From NCBI RefSeq assembly GCF_000956465.1, contig NZ_JYJA01000040.1:62001-126000 (forward strand): a stretch of DNA of 64,000 nucleotides. The letters are read 5' to 3'. Both the position numbers and the translations under genes were made by a program. The notes below the pieces were generated by a model. That model was not told the origin of the DNA and made no database searches. It saw only the letters and a program-made list of their open reading frames with translations. The stretch's first letter is position 1. Each line of letters begins with the position of its first letter. Shown piece after piece: positions 30,926 to 39,779 of the stretch. The DNA comes from Microbacterium trichothecenolyticum. GTDB taxonomy: Bacteria > Actinomycetota > Actinomycetes > Actinomycetales > Microbacteriaceae.

Positions 30926-33208
30926 ATGAGTCGAATCCCCACGCGACGCGTCCCGCCGCGCCTTCTCGTCGCGGCAGCAGCGACGGCCACCGCCGTCGCC
31001 CTCCTCCCCACCTCCGCCGCCTTCGCCCAGCCGGTCGCCGCTGCGCCCGGTGACTCGCAGTCGCCGTACGTGCAGACGCACGTGCCGACGCTCGTCGCGC
31101 GGGCCACCCTGTCGGCCGATCACCTCGAGCCGGGTCCGGCGTCCGGCACTCTCGCCAGTTCTGCCAACGGCCGCACCGGCCCGTGGGACGGGCAGGTCAT
31201 CCCCGGCTTCTCGGCCGCGATCGACAACGGCGACGGCACGTTCTGGGCGCAGCCCGACAACGGCTTCGGCGCCAAGGGCAACTCCGCCGACTTCCTGCTG
31301 CGCAACTACCTCGTGCGTCCCGCGTGGCAGACGGCCGCCGGGGGTGCCGGCGAGATCGAGATCGAGCGGTTCGTGTCGTACAACGACCGCAACCAGGTGC
31401 TCGACTTCCCGATCGTGAACGACGGCACCGCCGAGCGCCTCCTCACCGGCGCCGACTTCGACATCGAGTCGGTCGTCAAGGCCAAGGACGGCACATTCTG
31501 GGTCGGCGAGGAGTTCGGCCCGTTCCTGCTGCACTTCGACGCCGAGGGCACGCTCCTCGAGAAGCCCTTCTCGCTCGACGGCGCGAAGTCGCCGCAGAAC
31601 CCGTACCTGCAGCCCGGCGAGACGCCGCGCGTGCGCGCCAGCCGCGGCTTCGAGGCCCTCGCCGCGTCGGTCAACGGACGCTACCTCTACCCGGTGGTCG
31701 AAGGCTCGTACGCGGACGAGAGCGACCTGCGCCGCCGCGAGATCCTCGAGTTCGACACGCGCGCCGGGGCATACACCGGCCGCACGTGGAGCTACCAGAC
31801 CGACCAGGAGCCGAATGTGATCGGCGACGCGTTCACCGTGAAGAACGACGTGCTCCTGCTCATCGAGCGCGACGACTTCGAAGGCGAGCAGTCCGTCACC
31901 AAGCGCGTGTACCAGGTGGACCTGCGGCGCACGGACGCCGAGGGCTACCTCGAGAAGAGCCTCATGCTCGACGCGCTGCGCATCGCGAACCCGCACGGCT
32001 TGGGCGCGGGCGACGGCTACGGCACCGGCGAGATCTATTCGCTGCCCGTGCAGTCGTTCGAGACGGTGGTGCAGCTGAAGGACGGCAGCCTGCTCATCGG
32101 CAACGACAACAACTACCCGGGCAACGACGCGCGCATCCCCGGCACGCCCGACGACACCGAGTTCGCGATCATCGACCTCGACAAGACGAAGATCGAGCCG
32201 TCGACGGTCAGCCTCATCGGCCACCGCGGCGCGAGCGGCTCGCGCCCCGAGCACACGCTCGCGGCGTACGAGACGGCGATCGTGCAGTGCGCCGACTACA
32301 TCGAGCCCGACGTGGTCTCCACGAAGGACGGCGTGCTCGTCGCCCGTCACGAGAACGAGATCGGCGGGACGACGGATGTCGCGTCCCACCCCGAGTTCGC
32401 CGCGCGAAAGACCACGAAGCGCATCGATGGCGCCTCGGTCACCGGCTGGTTTACGGAGGACTTCACGTTCGCCGAGCTCCGCACGCTCCGCGCGAAGGAG
32501 CGCCTCCCGCAGACGCGTCCGGCGAACACCGCGTTCGACGGGCTGTACGTCATCCCGACGCTCGACGAGGTCATGGACCTCGCGCGCCACTCGGTGAGCT
32601 GCGACGGCCGGCCCGTCGGCGTGTACCCCGAGACGAAGCATCCGTCGTACTTCGACTCGATCGGCCTGTCGCTCGAGGAGCCGCTCGTCGCGGCCCTCAA
32701 GGCGAACGGCCTCGACCGCGCGAACGCGCCGGTGATCCTGCAGAGCTTCGAGACCGCGAACCTGTACGACCTCGACGGGATGACGGACGTCACGCTCGCC
32801 CAGCTCGTGAATGCGTCGGGCCGCCCGTACGACTTCACGCTCGCGGGGGACACGCGCACGTACAAGGACCTCGTGACGCCGGCGGGCCTCGCCGAGATCG
32901 CGACCTACGCCGACGGTGTGGGCCTGGAGAAGTCCGTCATGATCCCGCGCACCGCCGACGGCCGCCTGGGCACGCCCACCGCGGTCATCGCCGACGCGCA
33001 CGCGGCGGGGCTCACGGTGCACGGCTGGACGTTCCGCGCCGAGAACCAGTTCCTGCCGGTGGACTTCCGCTCGAGCGCCGACCCCGCCGCCCACGGAGAC
33101 CTGGACGGCGAGATCCGCGCATTCGTCGCCGCGGGCATGGACGGCGTCTTCAGCGACCACCCCGGCATCGCCGCGGTGACGATCGACACGGTGACGCTCG
33201 CGGGCTGA
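30926..33208 (+). CDS. Secreted esterase-like (phytase-fold) and glycerophosphodiester phosphodiesterase fusion
   Basis: This 760-residue exported protein starts with a signal peptide (about 1-33). It then has a beta-propeller esterase-like/phytase-like domain (about 60-430, with FSAAIDNGDGTFWAQPDNGFG and FEALAASVNGRYLYPVVEGS). A GDPD domain runs from about 432 (GHRGASGSRPEHTLAAYETA, EPDVVSTKDGVLVARHE, then a late VHGWTFRAEN and GVFSDHP). The GDPD catalytic HR, E, D and H residues are visible. It should release phosphate or glycerol-3-phosphate from phytate-like or phospholipid-derived diesters outside the cell. No wall anchor is seen. The start is ATG 30926. Confidence 0.92.
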   Translation: MSRIPTRRVPPRLLVAAAATATAVALLPTSAAFAQPVAAAPGDSQSPYVQTHVPTLVARATLSADHLEPGPASGTLASSANGRTGPWDGQVIPGFSAAIDNGDGTFWAQPDNGFGAKGNSADFLLRNYLVRPAWQTAAGGAGEIEIERFVSYNDRNQVLDFPIVNDGTAERLLTGADFDIESVVKAKDGTFWVGEEFGPFLLHFDAEGTLLEKPFSLDGAKSPQNPYLQPGETPRVRASRGFEALAASVNGRYLYPVVEGSYADESDLRRREILEFDTRAGAYTGRTWSYQTDQEPNVIGDAFTVKNDVLLLIERDDFEGEQSVTKRVYQVDLRRTDAEGYLEKSLMLDALRIANPHGLGAGDGYGTGEIYSLPVQSFETVVQLKDGSLLIGNDNNYPGNDARIPGTPDDTEFAIIDLDKTKIEPSTVSLIGHRGASGSRPEHTLAAYETAIVQCADYIEPDVVSTKDGVLVARHENEIGGTTDVASHPEFAARKTTKRIDGASVTGWFTEDFTFAELRTLRAKERLPQTRPANTAFDGLYVIPTLDEVMDLARHSVSCDGRPVGVYPETKHPSYFDSIGLSLEEPLVAALKANGLDRANAPVILQSFETANLYDLDGMTDVTLAQLVNASGRPYDFTLAGDTRTYKDLVTPAGLAEIATYADGVGLEKSVMIPRTADGRLGTPTAVIADAHAAGLTVHGWTFRAENQFLPVDFRSSADPAAHGDLDGEIRAFVAAGMDGVFSDHPGIAAVTIDTVTLAG

Positions 33209-33230
33209 GCCGTACGGCACCGTCGATCCG

Positions 33231-33258
33231 GGCGGGGGATGCCGCGGCATCCCCCGCC
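33231..33258. terminator. 28-bp perfect palindrome terminator with GGATGC core
   Basis: All 28 bases read the same on the two strands, centred on GGATGCCGCGGCATCC. It lies 23 bp after the phosphodiesterase fusion stop and before the DUF1254 gene, so it separates two same-strand genes. Confidence 0.85.
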
Positions 33259-33342
33259 CTTCGCCGTGCGCGCCACCTCCGCCTGGCACAATGCGGAGGA
33301 TGGGCGCCGCCGGGGGGCGGCGCTTCGGACGAAGGGACGAGT

Positions 33343-34785
33343 ATGGCCATCGAGGGCACCCCCGGGGCGGGACTGACGAAGGAGCAGCTGGCGGAGGAGG
33401 TGACGCACCTCGCCACGCCGGACCTGCTGAAGACGCCGTTCGGCGAGTTCGAGTTCTTCGACGGCGTGCCCAAGACCGAGTCGGTACAGTCGATCTTCGA
33501 CGCACTCGACCTCCTGCGCGGCATCGACGCGTTCCTCACCGCTGTGCCGGGAGCCTCACTCGTCGCGATGCGGACCGGCCTGCGGACGGCGGGCGTCGAC
33601 TCTCCTGACAAGATCGGCTACACCGACCCGCGGGCGAACTCCGGCAGCATCTTCCTCACCCCGAACACCGAGACGACCTACGGCACGACCTTCCTCGACC
33701 TGAAGGCCTGGGGGCCGACGGTCATCGAGGCGCCGCCGCAGTCGCTGTGCGTCGTCGACGACTTCTGGTTCCGGTACGTCGCCGACATGGGCATCGCCGG
33801 GCCCGACAAGGGCGCCGGCGGCAAGTACCTCTTCCTGCCCCCCGGCTACGACGGCGAACGCCCGGAGGGGTACTACACGTACGATTCGCCGACGTACGCG
33901 AACTGGGTCGTGCTGCGCACCCTGGGCGGTGTTCCCGCGATGAAGGAGACGCGGATCTACCCGCTGAGCGAAGCCGGCTCGCCCCGCGAGAACACCTTCC
34001 TGAACATCGCTCCCGTGCTGCAGAACACCGTGCACGCGAACGACTTCACGTTCTTCGAGGAGATCGCGCAGCTCGTTTCGGAGGAGCCGCCGACGGCGCT
34101 CGACCCCGAAAGAGCCGGCACCCTGGCCTCGATCGGACTCGCGCACGGCACGCCGTTCCATCCCGACGCCCACCGGCGCGCCATCCTCGACGACGCCGCC
34201 CGCATCGGCGCGGCGATCTCGCGCGCGCTCGTCTACAAGCCGCGCGACCCCGACGCCTTCTTCTGGGAGGGCTCGTCGTGGAAGAACGCGTTCGTCGGCG
34301 GCAGCTACGAGTTCCTGCGCGGCGGCGCACTCAATCTCGACGCCCGCACGCAGTTCCACTACTTCGCGACGGTGATCACGCCGGCGATGGCGCATGCGCA
34401 GGTGGGCTCCGGCTCGGCGTACGCGTACACCGCGGAGGATGCCGACGGCCACGCGCTCGACGGCTCAGCGACATACTCGCTGCGGATCCCGGCGGACCCG
34501 CCGGCGAAGAACTTCTGGGCGATCGACCTCTACGACACGCAGACCCGCTCGCTCCTGCAGTCCACCCCGTACCCCGCGCTCGCCAGCCTCTCGGGCACCG
34601 TGCAGGCCGAGGACGACGGCTCGTACGTGCTGTGGTTCTCGCCGACCGCGCCCGAGGGCAAGGAGGCGAACTGGATCCCCACGATCCCCGGCAAATCCTG
34701 GTTCCCCATACTGCGGCTCTACGGCCCGCTGGAGCCCTGGTTCGACAAGACGTGGCAGCTGCCCGAGCTCGTGAAGGAGGCCTGA
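33343..34785 (+). CDS. DUF1254/DUF1214-domain protein
   Basis: This 480-residue protein has a DUF1254 domain in the first half (SIFLTPNTETTYGTTFLDL, WFRYVADMGIAGPDKGAGGKYLFLPPGY) and a C-terminal DUF1214 domain (LRIPADPPAKNFWAIDLYDTQTRSLL, YVLWFSPTAPEGKEANWIPT). Family members are often exported, but this one has no signal peptide, so it is probably cytoplasmic. GAAGGGA precedes ATG 33343 and a CACAAT -10 candidate lies at 33287-33292. Its enzymatic function is unknown. Confidence 0.88.
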   Translation: MAIEGTPGAGLTKEQLAEEVTHLATPDLLKTPFGEFEFFDGVPKTESVQSIFDALDLLRGIDAFLTAVPGASLVAMRTGLRTAGVDSPDKIGYTDPRANSGSIFLTPNTETTYGTTFLDLKAWGPTVIEAPPQSLCVVDDFWFRYVADMGIAGPDKGAGGKYLFLPPGYDGERPEGYYTYDSPTYANWVVLRTLGGVPAMKETRIYPLSEAGSPRENTFLNIAPVLQNTVHANDFTFFEEIAQLVSEEPPTALDPERAGTLASIGLAHGTPFHPDAHRRAILDDAARIGAAISRALVYKPRDPDAFFWEGSSWKNAFVGGSYEFLRGGALNLDARTQFHYFATVITPAMAHAQVGSGSAYAYTAEDADGHALDGSATYSLRIPADPPAKNFWAIDLYDTQTRSLLQSTPYPALASLSGTVQAEDDGSYVLWFSPTAPEGKEANWIPTIPGKSWFPILRLYGPLEPWFDKTWQLPELVKEA

Positions 34786-34830
34786 CCGACAGGATGCCGC
34801 GGCACGGGCTCGCGCCGCGGCATCCGTCGG
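34786..34830. terminator. Bidirectional terminator hairpin with GGATGC arms
   Basis: Seventeen-bp arms (34786-34803 and 34814-34830, one bulged base) contain GGATGCCGCGGC. It is located between the convergent DUF1254 and alpha/beta hydrolase genes. Confidence 0.85.
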
Positions 34831-34851
34831 TCCTCGTGGTCAGCGTCGCGG

Positions 34852-36102
34852 TCAGCGCACGCGGCGGCCGTGCGCCAGGTCGATGAGGCGCGACAGCACG
34901 TCGCCGCCGCCGCGCAGGCCGTTGTGCTCGTGCTCGCTCGTGATCCACTGGGTCACGCCGGGGAGGAGCCGCGCCGTCTCCATCGAGAACTCGACCGGCA
35001 CGTAGACGTCGTTGACGTAGACCGCGGCCGCGCCGCGGGCATCGGATGCCGCGATCGCGTCGGCGTCGTAGAGCGACGGCCACTCGAACTCGGCGAGCGC
35101 GAGGGTCACGTCCCGCCACGGCTGGAGTCCGGGCACGGTGTCGAGCCACTCCCGGCGCACGTGCTCGCCGGTGAAGAGCGTCGGGTCCTCGCGGAAGTCG
35201 GCCGGCTCGGTGCGCTCGGCCGACCACCGCGTGGCGTGGCCGTCGGCGTAGCTGGACTCGTGGAAGACGTAATACAGCGGGTTGCGGGCACTGAAGGGCA
35301 TCGCCGCGGCGAGGTCGTGGCGGAAGGCGTTCGATCGCGGGTCGCGTTCGAGCAGACCCCACAGCGTCTGCCAGCCGTCGTTGGTGCCGAGCGCCGAGCC
35401 CACCGATCGCACGCGCGAGACCGAGGCGACCTCGCCGCCGGGCAGCACGAGCCCGCCGTCGACCGCGAGGTCGATCACGCGCCGCATCGCGTCGCGGTGA
35501 GCGGGGAAGCGGCGGTAGTACTTCTCCGACTCGTCGCGCATCTTGTCGTACGTCACGGCGTAGACGTCGTCGGGGTGGCGGCCCACGGCGCTCAGACCGC
35601 CGGTGATGTAGACGTGCTCGAGGGACGCGGCATCCGTCGAGAGATACGCCAGGGTGGTGAACCCGCCGAAGGACTGACCCAGCACGCTCCACCGCTCGGC
35701 TCCCAGGTGCTGGCGCACCGCCTCGCAGTCGCGCACGATCGCGTCGGCGCGCAGATGCGTGATGTACTCGGCGAGCTCGGCTGCGTCGCGCTCGAGGTCG
35801 TCGTCGCCGACGGGCGTCGAAAGCCCCGTGCCGCGCTGGTCGAGCAGCACCACGCGGTAGTGCTCGAGCGCCGCGTCGAGCCAGGACGGCCCCGACGGCG
35901 AGTGGAACGCGCGCGGCGCCTCGTGACCCGGCCCGCCCTGCAGGAACACCAGATACGGCAGGCCCTCGCCACCCTCTCGCGTGACGACCGCCGCGTGGAT
36001 GTCGATCGTGCGGGCGTCCGCCGGATCTCCCCACACGAGGGGAACCGTGAGGAAGTGGTCGTCGATGGTCAGATCCTGCATGCGGCGCGTCGTCACGGAC
36101 AT
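34852..36102 (-). CDS. Alpha/beta hydrolase, prolyl aminopeptidase-like
   Basis: This 416-residue peptidase-S33-type hydrolase has the oxyanion motif LQGGPGHEAPR, DQRGTGLSTP, the nucleophile GQSFGG, and a late SEHEHNG holding the probable catalytic His. The HGGPG-like motif and cap region fit proline iminopeptidases, which remove N-terminal Pro from peptides; ester substrates remain possible. The TAGGCT -10 box is 7 nt before ATG 36102, so its mRNA is probably leaderless. It is cytoplasmic, with no signal peptide. Confidence 0.9.
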   Translation of the reverse strand: MSVTTRRMQDLTIDDHFLTVPLVWGDPADARTIDIHAAVVTREGGEGLPYLVFLQGGPGHEAPRAFHSPSGPSWLDAALEHYRVVLLDQRGTGLSTPVGDDDLERDAAELAEYITHLRADAIVRDCEAVRQHLGAERWSVLGQSFGGFTTLAYLSTDAASLEHVYITGGLSAVGRHPDDVYAVTYDKMRDESEKYYRRFPAHRDAMRRVIDLAVDGGLVLPGGEVASVSRVRSVGSALGTNDGWQTLWGLLERDPRSNAFRHDLAAAMPFSARNPLYYVFHESSYADGHATRWSAERTEPADFREDPTLFTGEHVRREWLDTVPGLQPWRDVTLALAEFEWPSLYDADAIAASDARGAAAVYVNDVYVPVEFSMETARLLPGVTQWITSEHEHNGLRGGGDVLSRLIDLAHGRRVR

Positions 36103-36109
36103 GTCAACG

Positions 36110-36115
36110 AGCCTA
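36110..36115 (-). promoter_or_regulatory. -10 box for a leaderless hydrolase mRNA
   Basis: TAGGCT on the minus strand lies 7 nt before the ATG of the peptidase-S33-like hydrolase. Confidence 0.5.
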
Positions 36116-36179
36116 TGGTGCGCCCCCGACGTCGCGGCGAGGACGCCCCCCGCGGCGTGACCATGCCCCTCCCGCCGGC

Positions 36180-37697
36180 TCAGCCGTGCGTGCGCCGCTT
36201 GTCGCGTGACCGCACGAACCGGAACCGCCGCGACCGCCGGGTCGCGCCCTGGGCGACGGTCGGCAGCGCGATGGGCTGCGTGACGATCGCATCGACGACC
36301 ATCGAGCCGTCGGTCGGACCGATGACCGCGATGGGGGTGGTGGGGGTCGCGACCATGGGGACGACCGGCTGCGTGGCGAGCTGGCGGTGAGCGTGGATGT
36401 ACGCGGGCACGAGCACGACCACGGCGCCGAGCCACGCGAGCGGGTTGCTCGCCGCGACGCCGATGAAGCCGAAGATGCTGCCCAGCACGACGGCCGCGCC
36501 GACGCGCATGGCGAGCTCGATCACGCCGGTCACGGTGGGGATGACGGTGTGGCCGAGCCCCTGCAGAGCACCGCGCAGGACGAAGAGGATGCCGAGGATC
36601 CAGTAGGTCGCGCCGTTGATGGCGAGCATCTGCGCGGCGAAGTCCACGACCTCGGCCGAGCCTTCGTCGATGAACAGGCGCACCGTCATCGCCCCGAAGG
36701 CGACGAGCAGGGCCCCGAGCACGATGGCCGCACCCACCGACATCCATGTCGCCTGGATCACGCCGCGGCGGATGCGGTCGGGCCGGCCACCGCCGTGGTT
36801 CTGCGCGACGTACATCGACACGGCGAGGCCGAGCGACTGCAGGAGGGCGACGGCGAGGCCGTCGACGCGGGATGCGGCGGTGTACGCAGCGACGGCGTCC
36901 GCGCCGAGCTCGTTCAGCGCGACCTGCACAGAGAGGGTTCCGATCGCGATGATCGACGCCTGGAAGCCCATCGGCAGACCGAGTCGGAGGTGCTCCGCGA
37001 GCGCGGCCCTGCTGACACGCCAGTCGCCGCGGCGGACGTGGAGCACCGGCATCCGTCGCCGTACGAACTCGAGGCACAGCAGCACCGAGATCGCCTGTGA
37101 CACCACCGTCGCGAGCGCCGCCCCGCCCACGCCCCAGCCGAGCGGGCCGACCATGACGATGACCAGCGCGACGTTGAGCACGCACGCGAGCGTGAGGAAG
37201 ACGAGCGGCGTGCGCGAGTCGCCGATGGCGCGGATGATCGCCGACAGGTAGTTGAAGAACATCATCGCGCCGGCGCCGAGGAAGCTGATCTGGGCGAAGA
37301 CGATGGCGTCGTCCATGAGTTCGGCGGGCGTCTGCAGCAGCTCGAGCAGGGGCGCCGTCAGCAGCGGTGCGCCGACGGTGAGCAGGAGCGTGCAGACGCC
37401 GGTGAGGATCGTGCCCGCCGCGACGGACCGGCGTACCGCCGCGTAGTCGCGCGCCCCGAACGCCTGCGCCGTCGGGATCGCGAAGCCCGACGTGAGACCC
37501 CACGCGAACCCGAGCAGCAGGAACAGCATGCTGCCGGTCGCGCCCACCGCGGCCAGCGCGTCGACGCCGAGCCGGCGCCCCACGACGACGGCGTCGACGA
37601 AGTGGTACAGCTGCTGCACCACGTTGCCGATCAGCAGCGGGACGGAGAACAGGAGGATGACGCGCCACGGGCGGCCCGTCGTCAGGGCGGTGGTCAT
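36180..37697 (-). CDS. MATE-family efflux transporter
   Basis: This 505-residue MATE (NorM/DinF-like) transporter has twelve helices in two homologous halves (VPLLIGNVVQQLYHFVDAVVVGRRLG; LGLPMGFQASIIAIGTLSVQVALN) and an unusual cytoplasmic tail of about 55 residues, ending Arg-rich. It should export cationic drugs or metabolites using a sodium or proton gradient. An AATCGATT-type palindrome at 37789-37800 is about 92 bp upstream, of the kind bound by LacI proteins. The gene begins at ATG 37697. Confidence 0.9.
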   Translation of the reverse strand: MTTALTTGRPWRVILLFSVPLLIGNVVQQLYHFVDAVVVGRRLGVDALAAVGATGSMLFLLLGFAWGLTSGFAIPTAQAFGARDYAAVRRSVAAGTILTGVCTLLLTVGAPLLTAPLLELLQTPAELMDDAIVFAQISFLGAGAMMFFNYLSAIIRAIGDSRTPLVFLTLACVLNVALVIVMVGPLGWGVGGAALATVVSQAISVLLCLEFVRRRMPVLHVRRGDWRVSRAALAEHLRLGLPMGFQASIIAIGTLSVQVALNELGADAVAAYTAASRVDGLAVALLQSLGLAVSMYVAQNHGGGRPDRIRRGVIQATWMSVGAAIVLGALLVAFGAMTVRLFIDEGSAEVVDFAAQMLAINGATYWILGILFVLRGALQGLGHTVIPTVTGVIELAMRVGAAVVLGSIFGFIGVAASNPLAWLGAVVVLVPAYIHAHRQLATQPVVPMVATPTTPIAVIGPTDGSMVVDAIVTQPIALPTVAQGATRRSRRFRFVRSRDKRRTHG

Positions 37698-38060
37698 GAG
37701 GGCGGCTCTCGAACGAGGAGGCGAGCAAGAGGACGGATGCCGCGCCCGCAGGCGACGGAGAGGTGCCGAGTGGCAGGAGCCAGTGTATCGAATCGATTCG
37801 GAAGTGCCATCCTCAGCTCAGGCTCTTGCGCAAAACCTCGCGCGCCCACCCGGGCAGCACGCCTGGGTGAATCGCATTTTTGTTCTTATCTACACTTCCA
37901 TCTCGTGGTGGGATTGGCTGGAATATAGATCAGAGATTCGAAGATTGAGTGGGCCCGTTCAGGGCGTTGAGTGGAGCGGTTTCAGCCGCGGGCAGGTGTT
38001 GAGGCATATCGCGCGTGACGCGCGGGAATCTCGGTCCACTCCTTCCTGACTGCGAGCCTC
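37698..38060. other. Intergenic region with palindrome, locally AT-rich
   Basis: This 363-bp gap contains CGAATCGATTCG (37789-37800), a perfect 12-bp palindrome with a LacI-like core, and an AT-rich stretch (about 37870-37950) far below the local GC level. No open frame with coding character or RNA gene is visible. It borders a decayed HNH gene, so part of it may be remnant sequence. Confidence 0.5.
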
Positions 38061-38680
38061 ATGTCTGCGAATTCCGACCCCGGTGCTGACGGCGTCGCGC
38101 CCGAGTTCTTCCGGGTCGTGCGGCTGGTCGATGCGTTCGAGGCGGGGCGGAAGCGTCGATCGATCGACGATGCGGCGGAGATCCGGGTGCTGGCGGATGC
38201 TGCAGCCGCGGTCGCCAGGCCGGCCGATGCTACCCCGGATCGCGCTCGGCGAGCGGAGCTGGACCGGCGCGCGCTGGTCGCCGATCTGGCGACGTCGGCC
38301 CGGGTGTCGGAGTGGACCGTGACCTCACCGCCCGGGACGAGCACTGCCGATTCCCCGGCTGCCGCCGCCCGGTATGGCGGTGCGACGTCGACCACACGAG
38401 TCCCGCCGCCGAAGGCGGACCCACGCACCACGCGAACCTCGCGCACCTGTGCCGACGCCATCACACCCTGAAGGGCGTCACGGCGTGGTCGGTCGAGCAG
38501 GTCTCGCCCGGCGTTCTGGTCTGGACCAGCCCGACCGGGCGAAGGCACACCGACCGACCCGAGCCGACCGTGAGATTCACCTTTGACCAGACCGCCACAC
38601 ACCTGCGCGCGATGATGCGCGAACCCTGGCTCTCCCCTGCTGACGACCCACCCGGATCCTCCGGGGCGCCACCCTTCTGA
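38061..38680 (+). pseudogene. Decayed DUF222/HNH (13E12-type) endonuclease gene
   Basis: Two out-of-frame pieces remain. The frame from 38061 gives a helical N-terminal fragment (about 80 credible residues). A second frame from about 38312 encodes an intact HNH domain (HCRFPGCRRP, WRCDVDHTSPAAEGGPTHHANLAHLCRRHHTLKG), ending at 38680. Full 13E12/DUF222 proteins are about 400-550 residues, so a central deletion and a frameshift near 38300-38315 have removed most of it. Such genes occur in many copies in Microbacteriaceae and behave like a dispersed repeat family. Expression of the HNH part alone from the GTG at 38312 is conceivable but unlikely. Confidence 0.75.
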
Positions 38681-38710
38681 CGCGGATGCCCCGCGTCTCG
38701 GCGCGTCTGT

Positions 38711-39715
38711 TCACCTCACCGACCTGATCCGACGCGACTCACCCGCTTCCTGTGGGATCGGGCGCGCGTCATCCCCAGCGGACGCGCTTCGCTTGGGCAG
38801 CCGGCTGACCTCCGTGATCCTGCGCCGGCGAAACGACACTCGACGGCGCAGTCCGGTGACCAGCACACCTCCGACCAGGAGCGTGCCGCCGATGATCTCG
38901 GCGGACGTGGGGATCTGGCCGAGCAGCAGAGCGGCCGATGCCATCGCGACCACGGGCGCGAGCAGCACCCACGGCACGACGGCCGCGGAGGGATTGCGAG
39001 CCAGCAGGCTGTTCCAGATCGAGTAGCCGATGATCGTGCACAGCACCGCGGTGTAGAGCGTCGACAGAAGGGACTGCCAGCCGAATGCGGCGATTCCCGA
39101 CGCGATCGCCTCCGGACCCTCGACGGCGAACGACAGCATCAGGGCCGGCACCGGCACCACGAGCGCCGACCATACGGTGAGCGACAGCGACCCGAGCCGC
39201 CCGGGCCCGCTGACCACCCCGGCACGGCGGGAGATCACGTTCCCGATTCCCCACGAGAATGCCGCGGCGAGTGCCAGCGCCACCGCGAGCGCGGGAGCGT
39301 CACCACCGCGACCGGCGGCCACGATCGCGAGCCCGACGATGCCGAGACCGACTCCTGCGGTCTGCGGCGCGGTCGGGCGCTCCCGCAGCACCGCGGCGGC
39401 GATGAGGATCGTGAACACCGCCTGCGCCTGCAGCACGAGGGCGGCGAGCCCCGGCTGGAGTCCGAGCGCCATCGACGTGTACAGCAGGCCGAACTGCCCC
39501 AGGCTCATGAACAGGCCCACGCCGATGACGGTCCGCCAGGAGGTGCGGGGCCTCGGCACGACGAAGACGGCGAGCGCGACCACCAGGAAGCGGATCGCAA
39601 CGAACAGCAAGGGCGGCACGCCGTTCATCCCCCAGTCGATCACGACGAAGTTGAAGCCCCAGAGGGATGCCACGGCGGCGGCGAGCATCATGTCGCGTCT
39701 CTTCACGACTCTCAC
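38711..39715 (-). CDS. EamA/DMT-family exporter
   Basis: This 334-residue transporter has ten helices as two EamA repeats (AAVASLWGFNFVVIDWGMNGVPPL; LALAAAFSWGIGNVISRRAG) and a basic, Arg-rich tail. It probably exports an amino acid or similar metabolite. The start is uncertain between GTG 39715 and GTG 39706. It is divergent from a LysR gene across 64 bp, the usual arrangement for an exporter and its LysR activator. Confidence 0.9.
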   Translation of the reverse strand: MRVVKRRDMMLAAAVASLWGFNFVVIDWGMNGVPPLLFVAIRFLVVALAVFVVPRPRTSWRTVIGVGLFMSLGQFGLLYTSMALGLQPGLAALVLQAQAVFTILIAAAVLRERPTAPQTAGVGLGIVGLAIVAAGRGGDAPALAVALALAAAFSWGIGNVISRRAGVVSGPGRLGSLSLTVWSALVVPVPALMLSFAVEGPEAIASGIAAFGWQSLLSTLYTAVLCTIIGYSIWNSLLARNPSAAVVPWVLLAPVVAMASAALLLGQIPTSAEIIGGTLLVGGVLVTGLRRRVSFRRRRITEVSRLPKRSASAGDDARPIPQEAGESRRIRSVR

Positions 39716-39767
39716 TTCACTCGATCGCGGGATGAAGCACCAGCGATGCTTTTGTCACGAAACGATG

Positions 39768-39773
39768 TAGCGT
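39768..39773 (+). promoter_or_regulatory. -10 box for a leaderless lysR mRNA
   Basis: TAGCGT lies 6 nt before the ATG of the LysR gene at 39780. It is the same hexamer and spacing as the 2-oxo-acid dehydrogenase operon. Confidence 0.5.
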
Positions 39774-39779
39774 TACTTC

